A stretch of 20,181 bases of DNA. Source: Cyclobacteriaceae bacterium. Its GTDB lineage: Bacteria > Bacteroidota > Bacteroidia > Cytophagales > Cyclobacteriaceae. The notes beneath the pieces are model-generated. The model ran no database searches. It was given only the letters and a program-made list of their open reading frames with translations, and was not told where the DNA came from. Of the stretch, positions 7,542-15,782 are shown one piece after another (positions within the stretch are counted from its first letter, which is position 1; every line of letters begins with the position of its first letter). The DNA lies in the NCBI GenBank assembly GCA_030589835.1, contig JAUUZS010000008.1, positions 1 to 20,181 of the forward strand. Direction: 5' to 3'. Made by a program: the position numbers and the translations under genes.

Positions 7542-9896
7542 CTATTTGATGCTATAATCAAATTTAAAAACTGAAGGTTGCCCTATTATTGGTATAAAAT
7601 AGATTTTCCCCACCACATTGGAAATTAAATTTGAGTTGTAAAAAACAACTTTTGATTTGCCATCATTACCGATCTCAACCTTTGGCGCCCAATACAAGGT
7701 ACTCCTGTAATCATCACCTGAATTTCCTTTTCCGTTTTCATATTCGGGTGCCTGAAATTGGGCGTTTTGATCTACATCCTCCTCCTTTTCAAATTCCTCA
7801 GTATTTCCACTCTTAAGTGTGATTTCAATTAATCCCACAGAATTTAGTCCCGTATACCTTTGAATATCAACTGCCTTAGTAGAGACAAATATTTTTTCTA
7901 CCTCATTGGGGCTCAGGTTTTCCAAAATAGAAGCATCAGTTCCTCTATTTACGCCATCAACAACAATAAGAGCCCCTCCCTGAAAATTAATTGAATTGGC
8001 CCCCCCCAGGAAAATAATATTTGTGCCTTGCATATTATATGGTTTTATAGTCTGAATTACATCTTTTATCGAAGAACCATTTTCAAGCATCGTCACATAT
8101 GCCGGTATTCTCTCTTTTTTTACGAAGTGTAACTTTGAGATGTATTTCGGATTTGAGGTGATGAAATAATTGTCAGCATTTGAGTTTGAGTGCACTATTT
8201 TACTGCCACGTTTTTCAATTAAACACTCTGTAATCAATTGATCGTTTAGTTTTTTGTTTTTAAACACCAATAAATTTGGTTCATTATGTGTAAATGCCCC
8301 ATCTGTATTTAACACCCTATCCCAACCGAAACCATAGGGAACATAAAATTTGAAGAAATCTTCTAATAGTTGATCACTAAATTCAGATGCGTTAAATACT
8401 TCGGATTGAAAAATAATTTGTTGCTCTAAATCAAAGGGGAATTCTGTTGATAATATACTGTGACTAAGAAATTTACCCACAAGCCAGGGAGTATTTACTA
8501 CAGATAGAAATAACCTGCCCTCTCCTAAAGCTTTTGAATTTATATCGACATCTATCCTGCTGATTTCACTAGCCTTTTCAGAATTAATAAGCACCGTCAA
8601 GTCTGCCGATTCATTTCCGCTTTTCACGACAATCTGCTCTCCCTCAATTCTGGAAGCTGCATTAGACACAATAAAATGCAGTATTCTGCCTTTAGCCCTG
8701 GAAATATCAACATCGACAGTCAACTCGTTTTCAATATCATGCCCGGAAGTCCAGAATATCTCCCCATTCGAGACACCAATGAGGTAAATCAGTCGTGGGT
8801 TGTTATACCCGTTAGTTAGCTTAAATTTTAATTCTGAATTCGTTTTGGCGATTTCCTCTAGTGCAATTCCTTTTGCTTCAACTACAGGAAGTAGGAACTT
8901 CTTTTTCAGCATGATAGGCTGCTTAATTTGCACATGATATGAATGACTGATCTTTGGAAGTAGTTTAAAACTACCCATACCACTCGGATTTGAATGGATT
9001 GAAGATATCTTTTTATCATTTTCATACAAAACAGCCTCAATAACCAATGGTTCCCCGCAAGCATCGTAGGCATAGAAATTTAAGTCTGTTTCCAAATCAT
9101 TGATCATTTTTCCATAATCAGGATAAAAATCAATAAATAATTTATCTGAAATTACCGGGAATTTGTTTTTTAGGCGGGCTGCTTTTGATCCTTTACTGTC
9201 CGCTGAAATTTCGTAGGAAAACAATCCTGAATTTAACTTTAAAGGAATTTTTACACTCATCAACACATTACCTGTCTTTTTAATTTTTCCTGCAGACTCC
9301 GATATTTTTTTGTTTCCATCAAAGAATTCAATTTGGTAATTAACTGACTTTAACGGTTCATTGTAAAATTTCTGAAAATCAATGGATAAAGGAATTTCAT
9401 CTCCGGGGATATATTTTTTGTCAGGAAAAGTGACCTTGATGACAAACTGGGGGATAATCTTTTCCCGGATGACTATTTTTTTATAGAAGTAATTCAAATC
9501 ACTTGAGTTTTTTGTTCTTCCCCGTAAATAGTAAACGCCATCTTGCATTCCTTCAGGCAATTTTATGAACCCATCAATAGCGCCATTATTTAGCGAATAC
9601 TCCTTATTTAATATTTCCATGGATTCTTTATTGAATAAACTGATGATAATCCTGTCACTATTCAAAGAGATTTTTGGAGAAAAAATATCAAAAACAAATA
9701 CATTCAACCAAATCATTTCTCCGGGAGCATATATATCCCTGTCGCTTATGATTTGAATGCGTTCTTTAGGTGCAGATTTTTTATAGACATCAAATTTTTT
9801 CTTGAATATCCCGGAAAAGTCCTGCGCGGGTGATACATCAAATTTGAATGAAAAACATAGAATGAGGGTGCATAGAAAAAAAGAATGGATTGTCAT
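7542..9896 (-). CDS. Secreted MG2 (alpha-2-macroglobulin-like) protein with C-terminal TonB-receptor plug domain
   Basis: A 784-residue exported protein. Residues 1-25 are a signal peptide (MTIHSFFLCTLILCFSF, cleavage near SPAQ). Residues 44-140 form an MG2-like domain with the hallmark DRDIYAPGEMIWLNVFVFD; further macroglobulin-like beta domains follow at about 150-250 (PDKKYIPGDEIPLSIDFQ) and 255-345. Residues about 605-697 match the plug domain of TonB-dependent receptors (ALIVVDGVNRGTD, LSPNEVEKIFVSTKA, GLIEITLKSG), yet no barrel follows. The C-terminus has the pattern TLYWAPKVEIGNDGKSKVVF typical of the closing beta domain in this Bacteroidota family. Such proteins are common in Bacteroidota and probably act in the periplasm or at the outer membrane, though their role is not settled. 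The gene stands alone and converges on the coiled-coil gene. Confidence 0.85.
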   Translation of the reverse strand: MTIHSFFLCTLILCFSFKFDVSPAQDFSGIFKKKFDVYKKSAPKERIQIISDRDIYAPGEMIWLNVFVFDIFSPKISLNSDRIIISLFNKESMEILNKEYSLNNGAIDGFIKLPEGMQDGVYYLRGRTKNSSDLNYFYKKIVIREKIIPQFVIKVTFPDKKYIPGDEIPLSIDFQKFYNEPLKSVNYQIEFFDGNKKISESAGKIKKTGNVLMSVKIPLKLNSGLFSYEISADSKGSKAARLKNKFPVISDKLFIDFYPDYGKMINDLETDLNFYAYDACGEPLVIEAVLYENDKKISSIHSNPSGMGSFKLLPKISHSYHVQIKQPIMLKKKFLLPVVEAKGIALEEIAKTNSELKFKLTNGYNNPRLIYLIGVSNGEIFWTSGHDIENELTVDVDISRAKGRILHFIVSNAASRIEGEQIVVKSGNESADLTVLINSEKASEISRIDVDINSKALGEGRLFLSVVNTPWLVGKFLSHSILSTEFPFDLEQQIIFQSEVFNASEFSDQLLEDFFKFYVPYGFGWDRVLNTDGAFTHNEPNLLVFKNKKLNDQLITECLIEKRGSKIVHSNSNADNYFITSNPKYISKLHFVKKERIPAYVTMLENGSSIKDVIQTIKPYNMQGTNIIFLGGANSINFQGGALIVVDGVNRGTDASILENLSPNEVEKIFVSTKAVDIQRYTGLNSVGLIEITLKSGNTEEFEKEEDVDQNAQFQAPEYENGKGNSGDDYRSTLYWAPKVEIGNDGKSKVVFYNSNLISNVVGKIYFIPIIGQPSVFKFDYSIK

Positions 9897-9998
9897 GATA
9901 TTTAAATATGAACTAAAAAAAATGGTGTTTCATAAATTTATATGAATTTATAACTTAACGCACTTTATATCAATAATTACATCAACTATTCCAATAAA

Positions 9999-10028
9999 AA
10001 AGCCATGTATCCGAAGATACATGGCTTT
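9999..10028 (-). terminator. UUCG-capped terminator of the ThuA gene
   Basis: On the minus strand AAAGCCATGTAT and ATACATGGCTTT form a perfect 12-bp stem closed by the six bases CTTCGG, i.e. a stable UUCG tetraloop, and it runs straight into TTTTTATT. It begins 19 bases past the stop of the ThuA gene and is a textbook intrinsic terminator for leftward transcription. It also insulates the MG2/plug gene. Confidence 0.92.
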
Positions 10029-10047
10029 ACTATTAGATGTGATTTTT

Positions 10048-10830
10048 CTATTTTAATTTACCTGCAGCCCATTCAATTCCTCCTCTAAAATGCTCTCTTA
10101 GCACCTTATCATCAAATGCTTCATGCGTATGACCGCGATTTGTATAGAAGGCTCTTCCTCCATCAAACTCATTGTACCACGCCATTGGATGGTCTCCGCC
10201 CATTGTATTGCGCTCAGGATTTTTACCCATTTTCTTTAAGGTACTTTCATCCAATGACATCAACACTTTTACGTGAGGCCTTGGATTTGCTTTGTGGGCA
10301 TACCATTCATCAATGACAGTCCATCGCTTAATGTCCTTTTCTTCAAAAACAGTCATAGAAGGATGATTGGTGTCTTCAATGACCAAAGTCGCTTCCTGAG
10401 TTGGCGGGTGTCCTTTGAACCAAGCACCGCCCATCATTTTGCCATACCATTCCCATTCATATTCTGTGTCGGCAGCCGAATGAATACCAACATAGCCTTT
10501 GCCACTGCGGTAAAATTTCACAAATGCTTCCTGTTGCTCATCATTCAATACATCCATGGTTGTATTTAACCAAACCACAGCATCAAACTTGCTCAGGAAG
10601 GCATCATTAAAAAGAGAGGCGTCTTCGGTGGCGGTAACGTTCCAGTGGTTTTTCAATCCGAGCTCCCACATGCACTTCACGCCACTGGAGATGGACTGGT
10701 GTCGGAAACCTTTGGTTTTTGTAAAAACCAAAATATCTATTTTCTCAACTTCTTCCTTCTTTTTTTGAGCCCAACCGGCTGGAAGTACTATGGTTAGAGC
10801 TAAAATTACAATAAAAAGTTTCTTCATCAT
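10048..10830 (-). CDS. Secreted ThuA-domain protein (trehalose-utilisation / glutamine-amidotransferase-like fold)
   Basis: A 260-residue protein with a signal peptide (MMKKLFIVILALTIVLPAGWA, cleavage near residue 21) followed by a complete ThuA domain. Visible family motifs are ILVFTKTKGFRH at 33-44, GYVGIHSAADTEYEWEWYG at 112-130, the HP pair at 141-142, and the long C-terminal signature at 213-239 (DHPMAW, then GGRAFYTNRGHTHEAF). ThuA was first tied to trehalose and maltitol use in rhizobia, where it takes part in 3-keto-disaccharide metabolism; exported Bacteroidota members accompany sugar-degradation loci. It lacks the cysteine nucleophile of true amidotransferases at the expected place, so amidotransferase activity is not expected. 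It lies on the same strand as the symporter block but 386 bp beyond it, with its own candidate promoter and a strong terminator, so it is probably a separate transcript. Confidence 0.9.
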   Translation of the reverse strand: MMKKLFIVILALTIVLPAGWAQKKKEEVEKIDILVFTKTKGFRHQSISSGVKCMWELGLKNHWNVTATEDASLFNDAFLSKFDAVVWLNTTMDVLNDEQQEAFVKFYRSGKGYVGIHSAADTEYEWEWYGKMMGGAWFKGHPPTQEATLVIEDTNHPSMTVFEEKDIKRWTVIDEWYAHKANPRPHVKVLMSLDESTLKKMGKNPERNTMGGDHPMAWYNEFDGGRAFYTNRGHTHEAFDDKVLREHFRGGIEWAAGKLK

Positions 10831-10871
10831 TTTATCATTTTTTGATTAAAATTCACTATTCAATTTTTGTT

Positions 10872-10879
10872 CAAATGTA
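10872..10879 (-). promoter_or_regulatory. Candidate -7 promoter box for the ThuA gene
   Basis: The minus strand reads TACATTTG here, an exact match to the Bacteroidota -7 consensus TAnnTTTG, 42 bases ahead of the ThuA start codon. The -33 element is weak (a T-run, GATTTTT, about 20 bases further upstream). Confidence 0.45.
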
Positions 10880-11216
10880 CAATAATTAGTAAATATTAAA
10901 AATCACGATTTACCACTGAGTTCAGTCACATCAATACTTAGCGCATTAGGCTATAAAGTTGTCTTCTGTACCAGAATCTTTCCAGTTTTTAGATTTACTA
11001 ATTTTTATGTGCCCGAAAACGCATCGCACAGCTTTCCTGAAACTCAGGAAAGGAGAAACAGCTATGCTCAGACTCTGGTATGTGTAGAAAGACCAAAAAA
11101 ACAGATTTTAGAAATTTCGTCAAATTCTGACTTATACTTTCTGAATTATCACTCAAATTCCGGTTCGCTGATGCTCCTCACAGCTTAGACGTTCTGCCAA
11201 TGCCTATTGAAATTCT
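10880..11216. other. Gene-free stretch between symporter remnant and ThuA gene
   Basis: No frame on either strand gives a credible protein. The one clear structure is a perfect inverted repeat at 11032-11052, CTTTCCTGA-AAC-TCAGGAAAG (9-bp arms, 3-base loop). It has no T-run on either side, so it is not a classical terminator; it could be a processing or protein-binding site at the 3' end of the symporter transcript. Elsewhere the sequence is AT-rich with no recognisable RNA. Confidence 0.55.
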
Positions 11217-11528
11217 CTACTCTTTCTTTGCCATCTGATAACTGATTATAGCTACTAATGTCAAGGTCACAAACAAGATTAAATCCAATCTTAAACCAAA
11301 ATAATTGCCGGGAATAATTCCGCCCAGCGAAAGTAAGAAAATAACCAGGGCTACAAATGAAGCTAAGATGATAAAGGTCGAAACCTTACGATTGCTCAAA
11401 ATTCCAAGCAAGATCATCGGACCCATGAGGGCTGTTCCTGCAAAGCTCACCCTGGCCAACATGGCAATCTGGTCTTTAATCAATTCAGAAAACACAATGG
11501 CGATCAATGCGAAAACAAAAATGCTGAT
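11217..11528 (-). pseudogene. C-terminal remainder of the sodium:solute symporter, cut off by an in-frame stop
   Basis: This segment continues in exactly the same frame after the TAA at 11529-11531 and reads ISIFVFALIAIVFSELIKDQ onward for 103 codons before the natural stop at 11217. It carries the last three membrane helices of an SSS-family transporter (IVFSELIKDQIAMLARVSFA, then two more ending in AIISYQMAKKE). Without it the upstream protein lacks its C-terminal helices. A TTG at 11507 could be used as an internal start, but a three-helix fragment is not expected to work alone. Hence I treat it as part of a broken gene rather than a separate one. A sequencing error at one base would give the same picture. 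Confidence 0.8.
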
Positions 11529-12635
11529 TTAGGTAATGCGCATGACTTTCTTTTCTTCCATATTTAACAGCCCCCTGATCTCTGATCCCAAGGCAAATAT
11601 TTGTGCATTGGTGGTAGAAAGCCCAGCCGCAATCAAACCAACCAGAGCTAATGCAGCCACAAAATTAGGTTGGCGATATAAAAAAGTTTCTTTAAAAAAA
11701 ACACCGGCTTGTTCCGCTAAAGGTAAATCCGCCAGGGAATCCTTTAAAAACGAAGCACCATACATACCGATAAAAATAGTTGGAGTAATCACCAATATCG
11801 CAAAAGCTCCTACAGCTACGGCCATCAGGTGCATGGATTTCATACTCTTCATCACCACCAAACGCGTGGTCAATTGAGGTTGAGTGACAGGAATCATCAC
11901 GATGGCAATCATAGAGGCAATGAAGAACTGTGTGCTAAAAAGACCTTCCGGGCCGGGAGTAGAAAGTAGTGCGACATTATCCACTTCAATCTTATCGAAC
12001 ATGGCCTCAACGCCGCCAAACGCTTCCAGGCAATTATATCCAATAATCCATAGTACGGTAAGAAGGAGTACACCTTGAATGGCGTCACTATAGACAATAG
12101 CCTTTAATCCACCAATTTCGCTGTACACCAGCATCACGACCACAATGCCCACAGCCCATCCCCAGGAAGGAATGAAATCAGGAAATGCCGCCCCCATAAA
12201 AATGGATATGCCCTGAATCTGAATTCCGACATACGGTATCAGGAATAAAAATGCGGTCAGGAATATAATATACCCTGCCCATTTATTCCCATAGCATTTT
12301 GAGATCATTCCGGCAACGCCTTTGAATCCCAATTTCTTTACCTTCATGCGGATATGATACCCGAACCAAAGGATAAAAAATACCATTACCCCGTCAGAGA
12401 CAGCCAGGAAAATCCATGCTCCAATACCGTGACGGCGAAAGAAGTCAGGCATGCCAAGAAAGGTAAATGTGCTGAACAAAGCAGCAGCATAGGTCAACAC
12501 ACCGAGCAGAATCCCAATACTGGATCCGGCCATCATAAATTCTTCAACTGAACGCCCTTTCTTGTAAGACTTCAATGAAGCAAAAATCAACAATCCTGCG
12601 TAAGCAACTCCAAATACTAATATCCAAAATTTCAT
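11529..12635 (-). CDS. Sodium:solute symporter (SSS family), N-terminal 368 residues, truncated by an in-frame TAA
   Basis: Sodium-coupled transporter of the SSS family (sugars, pantothenate, proline and similar solutes), in the inner membrane. About ten helices are visible. Family marks are YSEIGGLKAIVYSDAIQG at 171-188, the core SSS signature, and AAGLSTTNAQIFALGSEIRG at 336-355, the helix that carries the sodium-site Ser/Thr residues (Ser340, Thr341). The reading frame stops at TAA after EEKKVMRIT, but the downstream codons continue the family alignment without any shift; joined, the protein would be 471 residues plus the stop, the usual size. The start ATG overlaps the stop of the preceding small membrane protein as ATGA, with AGGAGGA just upstream. 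Given the neighbours, the solute is probably a uronic acid or related sugar, which is inference. Confidence 0.85.
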   Translation of the reverse strand: MKFWILVFGVAYAGLLIFASLKSYKKGRSVEEFMMAGSSIGILLGVLTYAAALFSTFTFLGMPDFFRRHGIGAWIFLAVSDGVMVFFILWFGYHIRMKVKKLGFKGVAGMISKCYGNKWAGYIIFLTAFLFLIPYVGIQIQGISIFMGAAFPDFIPSWGWAVGIVVVMLVYSEIGGLKAIVYSDAIQGVLLLTVLWIIGYNCLEAFGGVEAMFDKIEVDNVALLSTPGPEGLFSTQFFIASMIAIVMIPVTQPQLTTRLVVMKSMKSMHLMAVAVGAFAILVITPTIFIGMYGASFLKDSLADLPLAEQAGVFFKETFLYRQPNFVAALALVGLIAAGLSTTNAQIFALGSEIRGLLNMEEKKVMRIT

Positions 12636-12868
12636 AATTCCTCCTCCTTTTCTTCAGCTCCGCGATGAACTTTAGTTCCCAAATAAGTTAAAAAAACCAG
12701 CGCCACAGTAATTAGAAAGCTGGTCCAAAGTGAATATGGTACGCCGAATAACTCTGGCTTATGCACGCCTTCCGGGATCACCCATGGTGTAAAAATGAGT
12801 AGGCAGAGCGCAATGACAATTGCTCTCAATATCCGCCAGTACTTTCTTTTTTTGTCTTCGTTCATCAT
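12632..12868 (-). CDS. Small two-helix membrane protein, DUF3311-like, coupled to the symporter
   Basis: A 78-residue protein with two predicted membrane helices (about 13-30 and 45-63) and a charged C-terminal tail (HRGAEEKEEEL). The segment between them, HKPELFGVPYSLW, matches the P-x-L-F-G-[FV]-P-[FY]-x-[WY] pattern of DUF3311-type proteins, short proteins typically encoded just ahead of SSS symporters and thought to be an accessory subunit. Its stop overlaps the symporter start by 4 bases (ATGA), so the two should be translationally coupled. The match rests on this motif and on context, not on a full alignment. Confidence 0.7.
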   Translation of the reverse strand: MMNEDKKRKYWRILRAIVIALCLLIFTPWVIPEGVHKPELFGVPYSLWTSFLITVALVFLTYLGTKVHRGAEEKEEEL

Positions 12869-12907
12869 ATTAATAGTTTAAAAATTAAAAACACGTTCTA
12901 TTTCAGG

Positions 12908-12973
12908 CGCTGGGCTCTGGGTTCTAGGTACTTGGCAGCAAGAACCCAGTGCCTAGAACCTAACACCCAGTAC
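12908..12973. repeat. Imperfect palindrome directly after the SDR gene
   Basis: GGTTCTAGG at 12920-12928 pairs with CCTAGAACC at 12952-12960, and outer CTGGG at 12910-12914 pairs with CCCAG at 12966-12970. The flanks nearly pair as well, giving a 60-base hairpin with a few mismatches. CCCAG/CTGGG words recur inside it in both orientations. It starts one base past the SDR stop codon and lies ahead of the DUF3311-like gene. Repetitive G/C-rich palindromes of this kind are often dispersed in Bacteroidota intergenic regions; it may attenuate transcription or stabilise the upstream mRNA. Confidence 0.65.
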
Positions 12974-12974
12974 T

Positions 12975-13745
12975 TCACAATCTTGGCAAAGTCAATCCTC
13001 CATCAACCATAATCACTTGTCCTGTTGAGTATGGAAAATCACCTCTGGCTAATGCTGCGGAAGCTTTCCCAACATCTTCAGGGAATCCCCATCGATCCTG
13101 TACAGTTAGCCCTTCATCTATCAATTTATCATATTTTTCTTTTACACCTGAGGTCATATCTGTAGCAATGACTCCCGGCCGGATTTCATACACCGGAATC
13201 TGGAATTCACCTAATCTGGCAGCAAACAATTGTGTAACCATACCCAATCCTGCTTTTGCTATGCAATACTCTCCCCTGTTTACAGAAACTACCGTTGCCG
13301 AAATCGAAGAAATATTAATAATGCATCCTGAAAATTCAGCATCTGCCAGCTTCTGCTTTACCATCCAATTAGCTACCGATTGAGTTAAAAAGTACGTTCC
13401 TTTCAAGTTGGTGCCAACCACATAATCAAAACTTTCTTCTGTTGCTCTAAGAATATCATTACGCTCTATTGGAGCCACCCCAGCATTATTGACCAGCACG
13501 TTTAACTGTCCATACTCACTATTCACTTTTTCGATTATGGAATTTCGAGACGTTGCGCTGCTAATATCACCCTGGCAATAAACCACCTTTACCCCATAAG
13601 ACCGCAATTCTTCCAGAGCCTTGGTCACCTTTGATTCATCCCTGACACCATTAATGGCCAGATCAAATCCCTCTTTTGCAAGACATTTAGCAACCCCAAA
13701 TCCAATGCCTCTTGATCCTCCGGTAATTAATGCTGTTTTATTCAT
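12975..13745 (-). CDS. Short-chain dehydrogenase/reductase (3-ketoacyl-ACP-reductase-like), probable sugar oxidoreductase
   Basis: Classical SDR of 256 residues: cofactor loop TGGSRGIG at 8-15, Asp60 (adenine contact), NNAG at 86-89, Asn113, catalytic Ser147, Tyr160 and Lys164 (GEYCIAKAG), then RPGVIATDM at 189-197 and a C-terminal VDGG. Every catalytic residue is present. NAD(P)-dependent enzymes of this type reduce or oxidise ketone and alcohol groups, in the cytoplasm. It sits 75 bp after the Gfo/Idh gene in a sugar-catabolic block. GH88 products normally proceed through 5-keto-4-deoxyuronate and the SDR KduD, so a uronate-derived keto sugar is a reasonable substrate, but the sequence is closer to the FabG-like branch and does not look like KduD. 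Substrate is unproven. Confidence 0.9.
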   Translation of the reverse strand: MNKTALITGGSRGIGFGVAKCLAKEGFDLAINGVRDESKVTKALEELRSYGVKVVYCQGDISSATSRNSIIEKVNSEYGQLNVLVNNAGVAPIERNDILRATEESFDYVVGTNLKGTYFLTQSVANWMVKQKLADAEFSGCIINISSISATVVSVNRGEYCIAKAGLGMVTQLFAARLGEFQIPVYEIRPGVIATDMTSGVKEKYDKLIDEGLTVQDRWGFPEDVGKASAALARGDFPYSTGQVIMVDGGLTLPRL

Positions 13746-13820
13746 GTTAATAATTTCTCTTCACCTTTTAGCCTTTTCTTCTAGCTTTAACCCGCAACTC
13801 TGAACTCATAACTTTTTTAG

Positions 13821-14966
13821 TTACAATTCCTCAATATCCACCCAGGCCTTCTTCGCCCAGCTTTCCAGTCCTTTTTCAGCAAGCTGAACTCCCTTTGCCC
13901 CTTCTTTCAACGTCCATGGAAATGGATCGTCTTTCACCACATGTTTCAGGAATAATTCCCATTGTGCTTTGAAAGCATTGTCGTGCACCTCCTGCTCCGG
14001 GACTTTCGCCCAGCCACCCTGGAAATCGATCGGCTGCTGAATATCGGGATTCCAGACTGGCTTTGGCGTGTTGCCATAATGCTGAATGTAGCATTCCCTT
14101 AATCCGGCAACTGCTGAGCCTTTGGTGCCATCTACATGCAGGGTGAGTAAATCATCTCTTTTAACCCTGGTTACCCACGAAGAATTAAAATGAGCAATCA
14201 CGCCCCCTTCCAATTGAAATGTTGCATAGGCCGCATCATCTGCCGTAGCATTGTACACATTGCCATTCTCATCCACTCGCTCCTTAATGTGTGTTGCGCC
14301 AAGGCATGAAACTGCTTTCACTTTACCAAAAATATTGTCCAACACATATCGCCAGTGACAAAGCATATCCACGATGATCCCTCCATCATCTTCTTTGCGG
14401 TAATTCCATGATGGTCGCTGAGCCGGAATAGTATGGCCCTCAAAAACCCAATATCCGAACTCGCCTCTTACGGAAAGAATGTCTCCAAAAAAATCATTTT
14501 GTATCAACCTTTTCAATTTCAACATTCCCGGCAACCACAGCTTATCCTGAACCACGCCGTTCTTTACTCCTGCTTTCTGGCAGATGTTATACAATTCCAA
14601 GGCCACACTGGTTTCTGTTGCAGTTGGCTTTTCGCAATACACATGCTTGCCTGCAGCTACGGCCTGCTTTACGGCATCCGCCCTTCTGCCTGTAACTTGC
14701 GCATCAAAATAAATATGATAGTCGGGGTCATTCATCACCTCATCGAGGTTGGTAGTGATTTTCTGTACCCCCGACATTTGCCTCAATTTTTCCAGTTTAG
14801 CCATATTGCGCCCTACTAAAACCGGATCAGGCATAATGACCTCATCAGGGCTGATCTGAACTCCGCCCTGCTTGATGATTTCGACAATCGAGCGCATTAA
14901 ATGTTGATTGGTGCCCATACGACCTGTGACGCCGTTCATTATAATTCCTATTCTATGTTCTTTCAT
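13821..14966 (-). CDS. Gfo/Idh/MocA-family oxidoreductase
   Basis: A 381-residue NAD(P)-dependent sugar oxidoreductase. Residues 6-18 hold the Rossmann motif (IGIIMNGVTGRMG), and VYCEKPTATE at 109-118 contains the family Glu-Lys-Pro catalytic triplet. Downstream, QDKLWLPGMLKLKRL (140-154) and DGGIIVDMLCHWRYVLD (194-210), with His204, belong to the C-terminal alpha/beta substrate domain. No signal peptide is present, unlike many Bacteroidota relatives that carry Tat signals, so it is cytoplasmic. Typical reactions are oxidation of a sugar hydroxyl, including C3 of glycosides, or the reverse. It starts 8 bp after the DUF1961 stop and is followed by the SDR. An unusual feature is the long N-terminal insertion after the Rossmann loop (about residues 33-50), seen in one subgroup of the family. 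Substrate unknown. Confidence 0.92.
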   Translation of the reverse strand: MKEHRIGIIMNGVTGRMGTNQHLMRSIVEIIKQGGVQISPDEVIMPDPVLVGRNMAKLEKLRQMSGVQKITTNLDEVMNDPDYHIYFDAQVTGRRADAVKQAVAAGKHVYCEKPTATETSVALELYNICQKAGVKNGVVQDKLWLPGMLKLKRLIQNDFFGDILSVRGEFGYWVFEGHTIPAQRPSWNYRKEDDGGIIVDMLCHWRYVLDNIFGKVKAVSCLGATHIKERVDENGNVYNATADDAAYATFQLEGGVIAHFNSSWVTRVKRDDLLTLHVDGTKGSAVAGLRECYIQHYGNTPKPVWNPDIQQPIDFQGGWAKVPEQEVHDNAFKAQWELFLKHVVKDDPFPWTLKEGAKGVQLAEKGLESWAKKAWVDIEEL

Positions 14967-14974
14967 TATTGTTT

Positions 14975-15781
14975 TTATTTTAGTTCACTTACAGAAAAAT
15001 TAGCATATTTACTACACCTGGTCCACATATGGCGAAGTCCGATTCTACCTTCGGTAATTTGTGCGTGTCCTGAAAAATCCCAGTTATAAAGTTTTGATTT
15101 TCCATCCCCCTCCACTTTCATAAAAAGATTGTCCCTCTTTTTCACGATCGTTATATGATACTTAATCCCTGGAATGAACAATCCACTATTTTCATAACTT
15201 TCCCCCACACGTGTGTCTATACCAAAATTTTCCCCCGGCATAACCGGATACCGTCTTGCCCGCACATAATCCACTTTTTCTTTGGCATCATCATTTGTGA
15301 ATGCGGCATAACTGATATGGAGCAAGTGCATATTTGTAAAATACGTGCTCATATAAGGAATGGTCCTGAGGTGTGACCATGCTGAAATATCCTTTTTGTA
15401 AGGCCCCTCCTCTTTTCCTGTGGCCTGAATATAGATTATATTCACCGCCTTGTTGATATTATCCATCCGGGTATAATCATATTCGATTTTTATGTCCCCG
15501 GAAAAAGATTGCTTTGTCCACAACACTGCATGGCAAGCGTCGTCCCTTTCGACTGGTCCTGCAGAATAAAGCATCCCATCTTCCATATTTTTTATCCAGG
15601 CCCGCTGACCATCCAAAAACCAACGACTTTGCCAATCTTCATTTTCTGCTTCAGAAAAGACCTCCTCCCAAGGAAGTTTTAAATAGTCCTTGAATTCTGA
15701 TTCCTGTGCATTTCCAAAGTATGGAATTGTAATGGCAATTAAAAACACGAACACTCTATTTTGAAAAATTGCGATTCGCAT
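14975..15781 (-). CDS. Secreted DUF1961 protein (concanavalin-like beta-sandwich)
   Basis: A 268-residue exported protein: basic MRIAIFQNR, a hydrophobic stretch to about residue 22, and a cleavage-like FGNAQ site near 26. The mature part matches the DUF1961 family in my memory, with ERDDACHAVLWTKQSFSGDI (78-97) and IEYDYTR (99-105), and a closing strand region GRIGLRHMWTRCSKYANF. The fold should be a jelly-roll related to family-16-type glucanases and lectins, so it may bind or cleave a polysaccharide, though no catalytic pair is certain. An upstream ATG at 15805 would overlap the preceding gene by 23 bases; I chose the ATG at 15781 because it gives a clean signal peptide and lies one base past that gene's TGA. 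Confidence 0.82.
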   Translation of the reverse strand: MRIAIFQNRVFVFLIAITIPYFGNAQESEFKDYLKLPWEEVFSEAENEDWQSRWFLDGQRAWIKNMEDGMLYSAGPVERDDACHAVLWTKQSFSGDIKIEYDYTRMDNINKAVNIIYIQATGKEEGPYKKDISAWSHLRTIPYMSTYFTNMHLLHISYAAFTNDDAKEKVDYVRARRYPVMPGENFGIDTRVGESYENSGLFIPGIKYHITIVKKRDNLFMKVEGDGKSKLYNWDFSGHAQITEGRIGLRHMWTRCSKYANFSVSELK

Positions 15782-15782
15782 A

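Noticed and set aside
11032..11052. Intrinsic terminator for the symporter gene
   Set aside because: The 9-bp inverted repeat is perfect, but no T-run follows on either strand, so termination is not supported.
11529..11531. Programmed recoding (selenocysteine or pyrrolysine) at the symporter stop
   Set aside because: The codon is TAA, whereas those systems use TGA or TAG, and no recoding structure is visible next to it.
14433..14819. Plus-strand frame of 128 codons
   Set aside because: It lies wholly inside the Gfo/Idh gene, whose motifs are unambiguous on the other strand.
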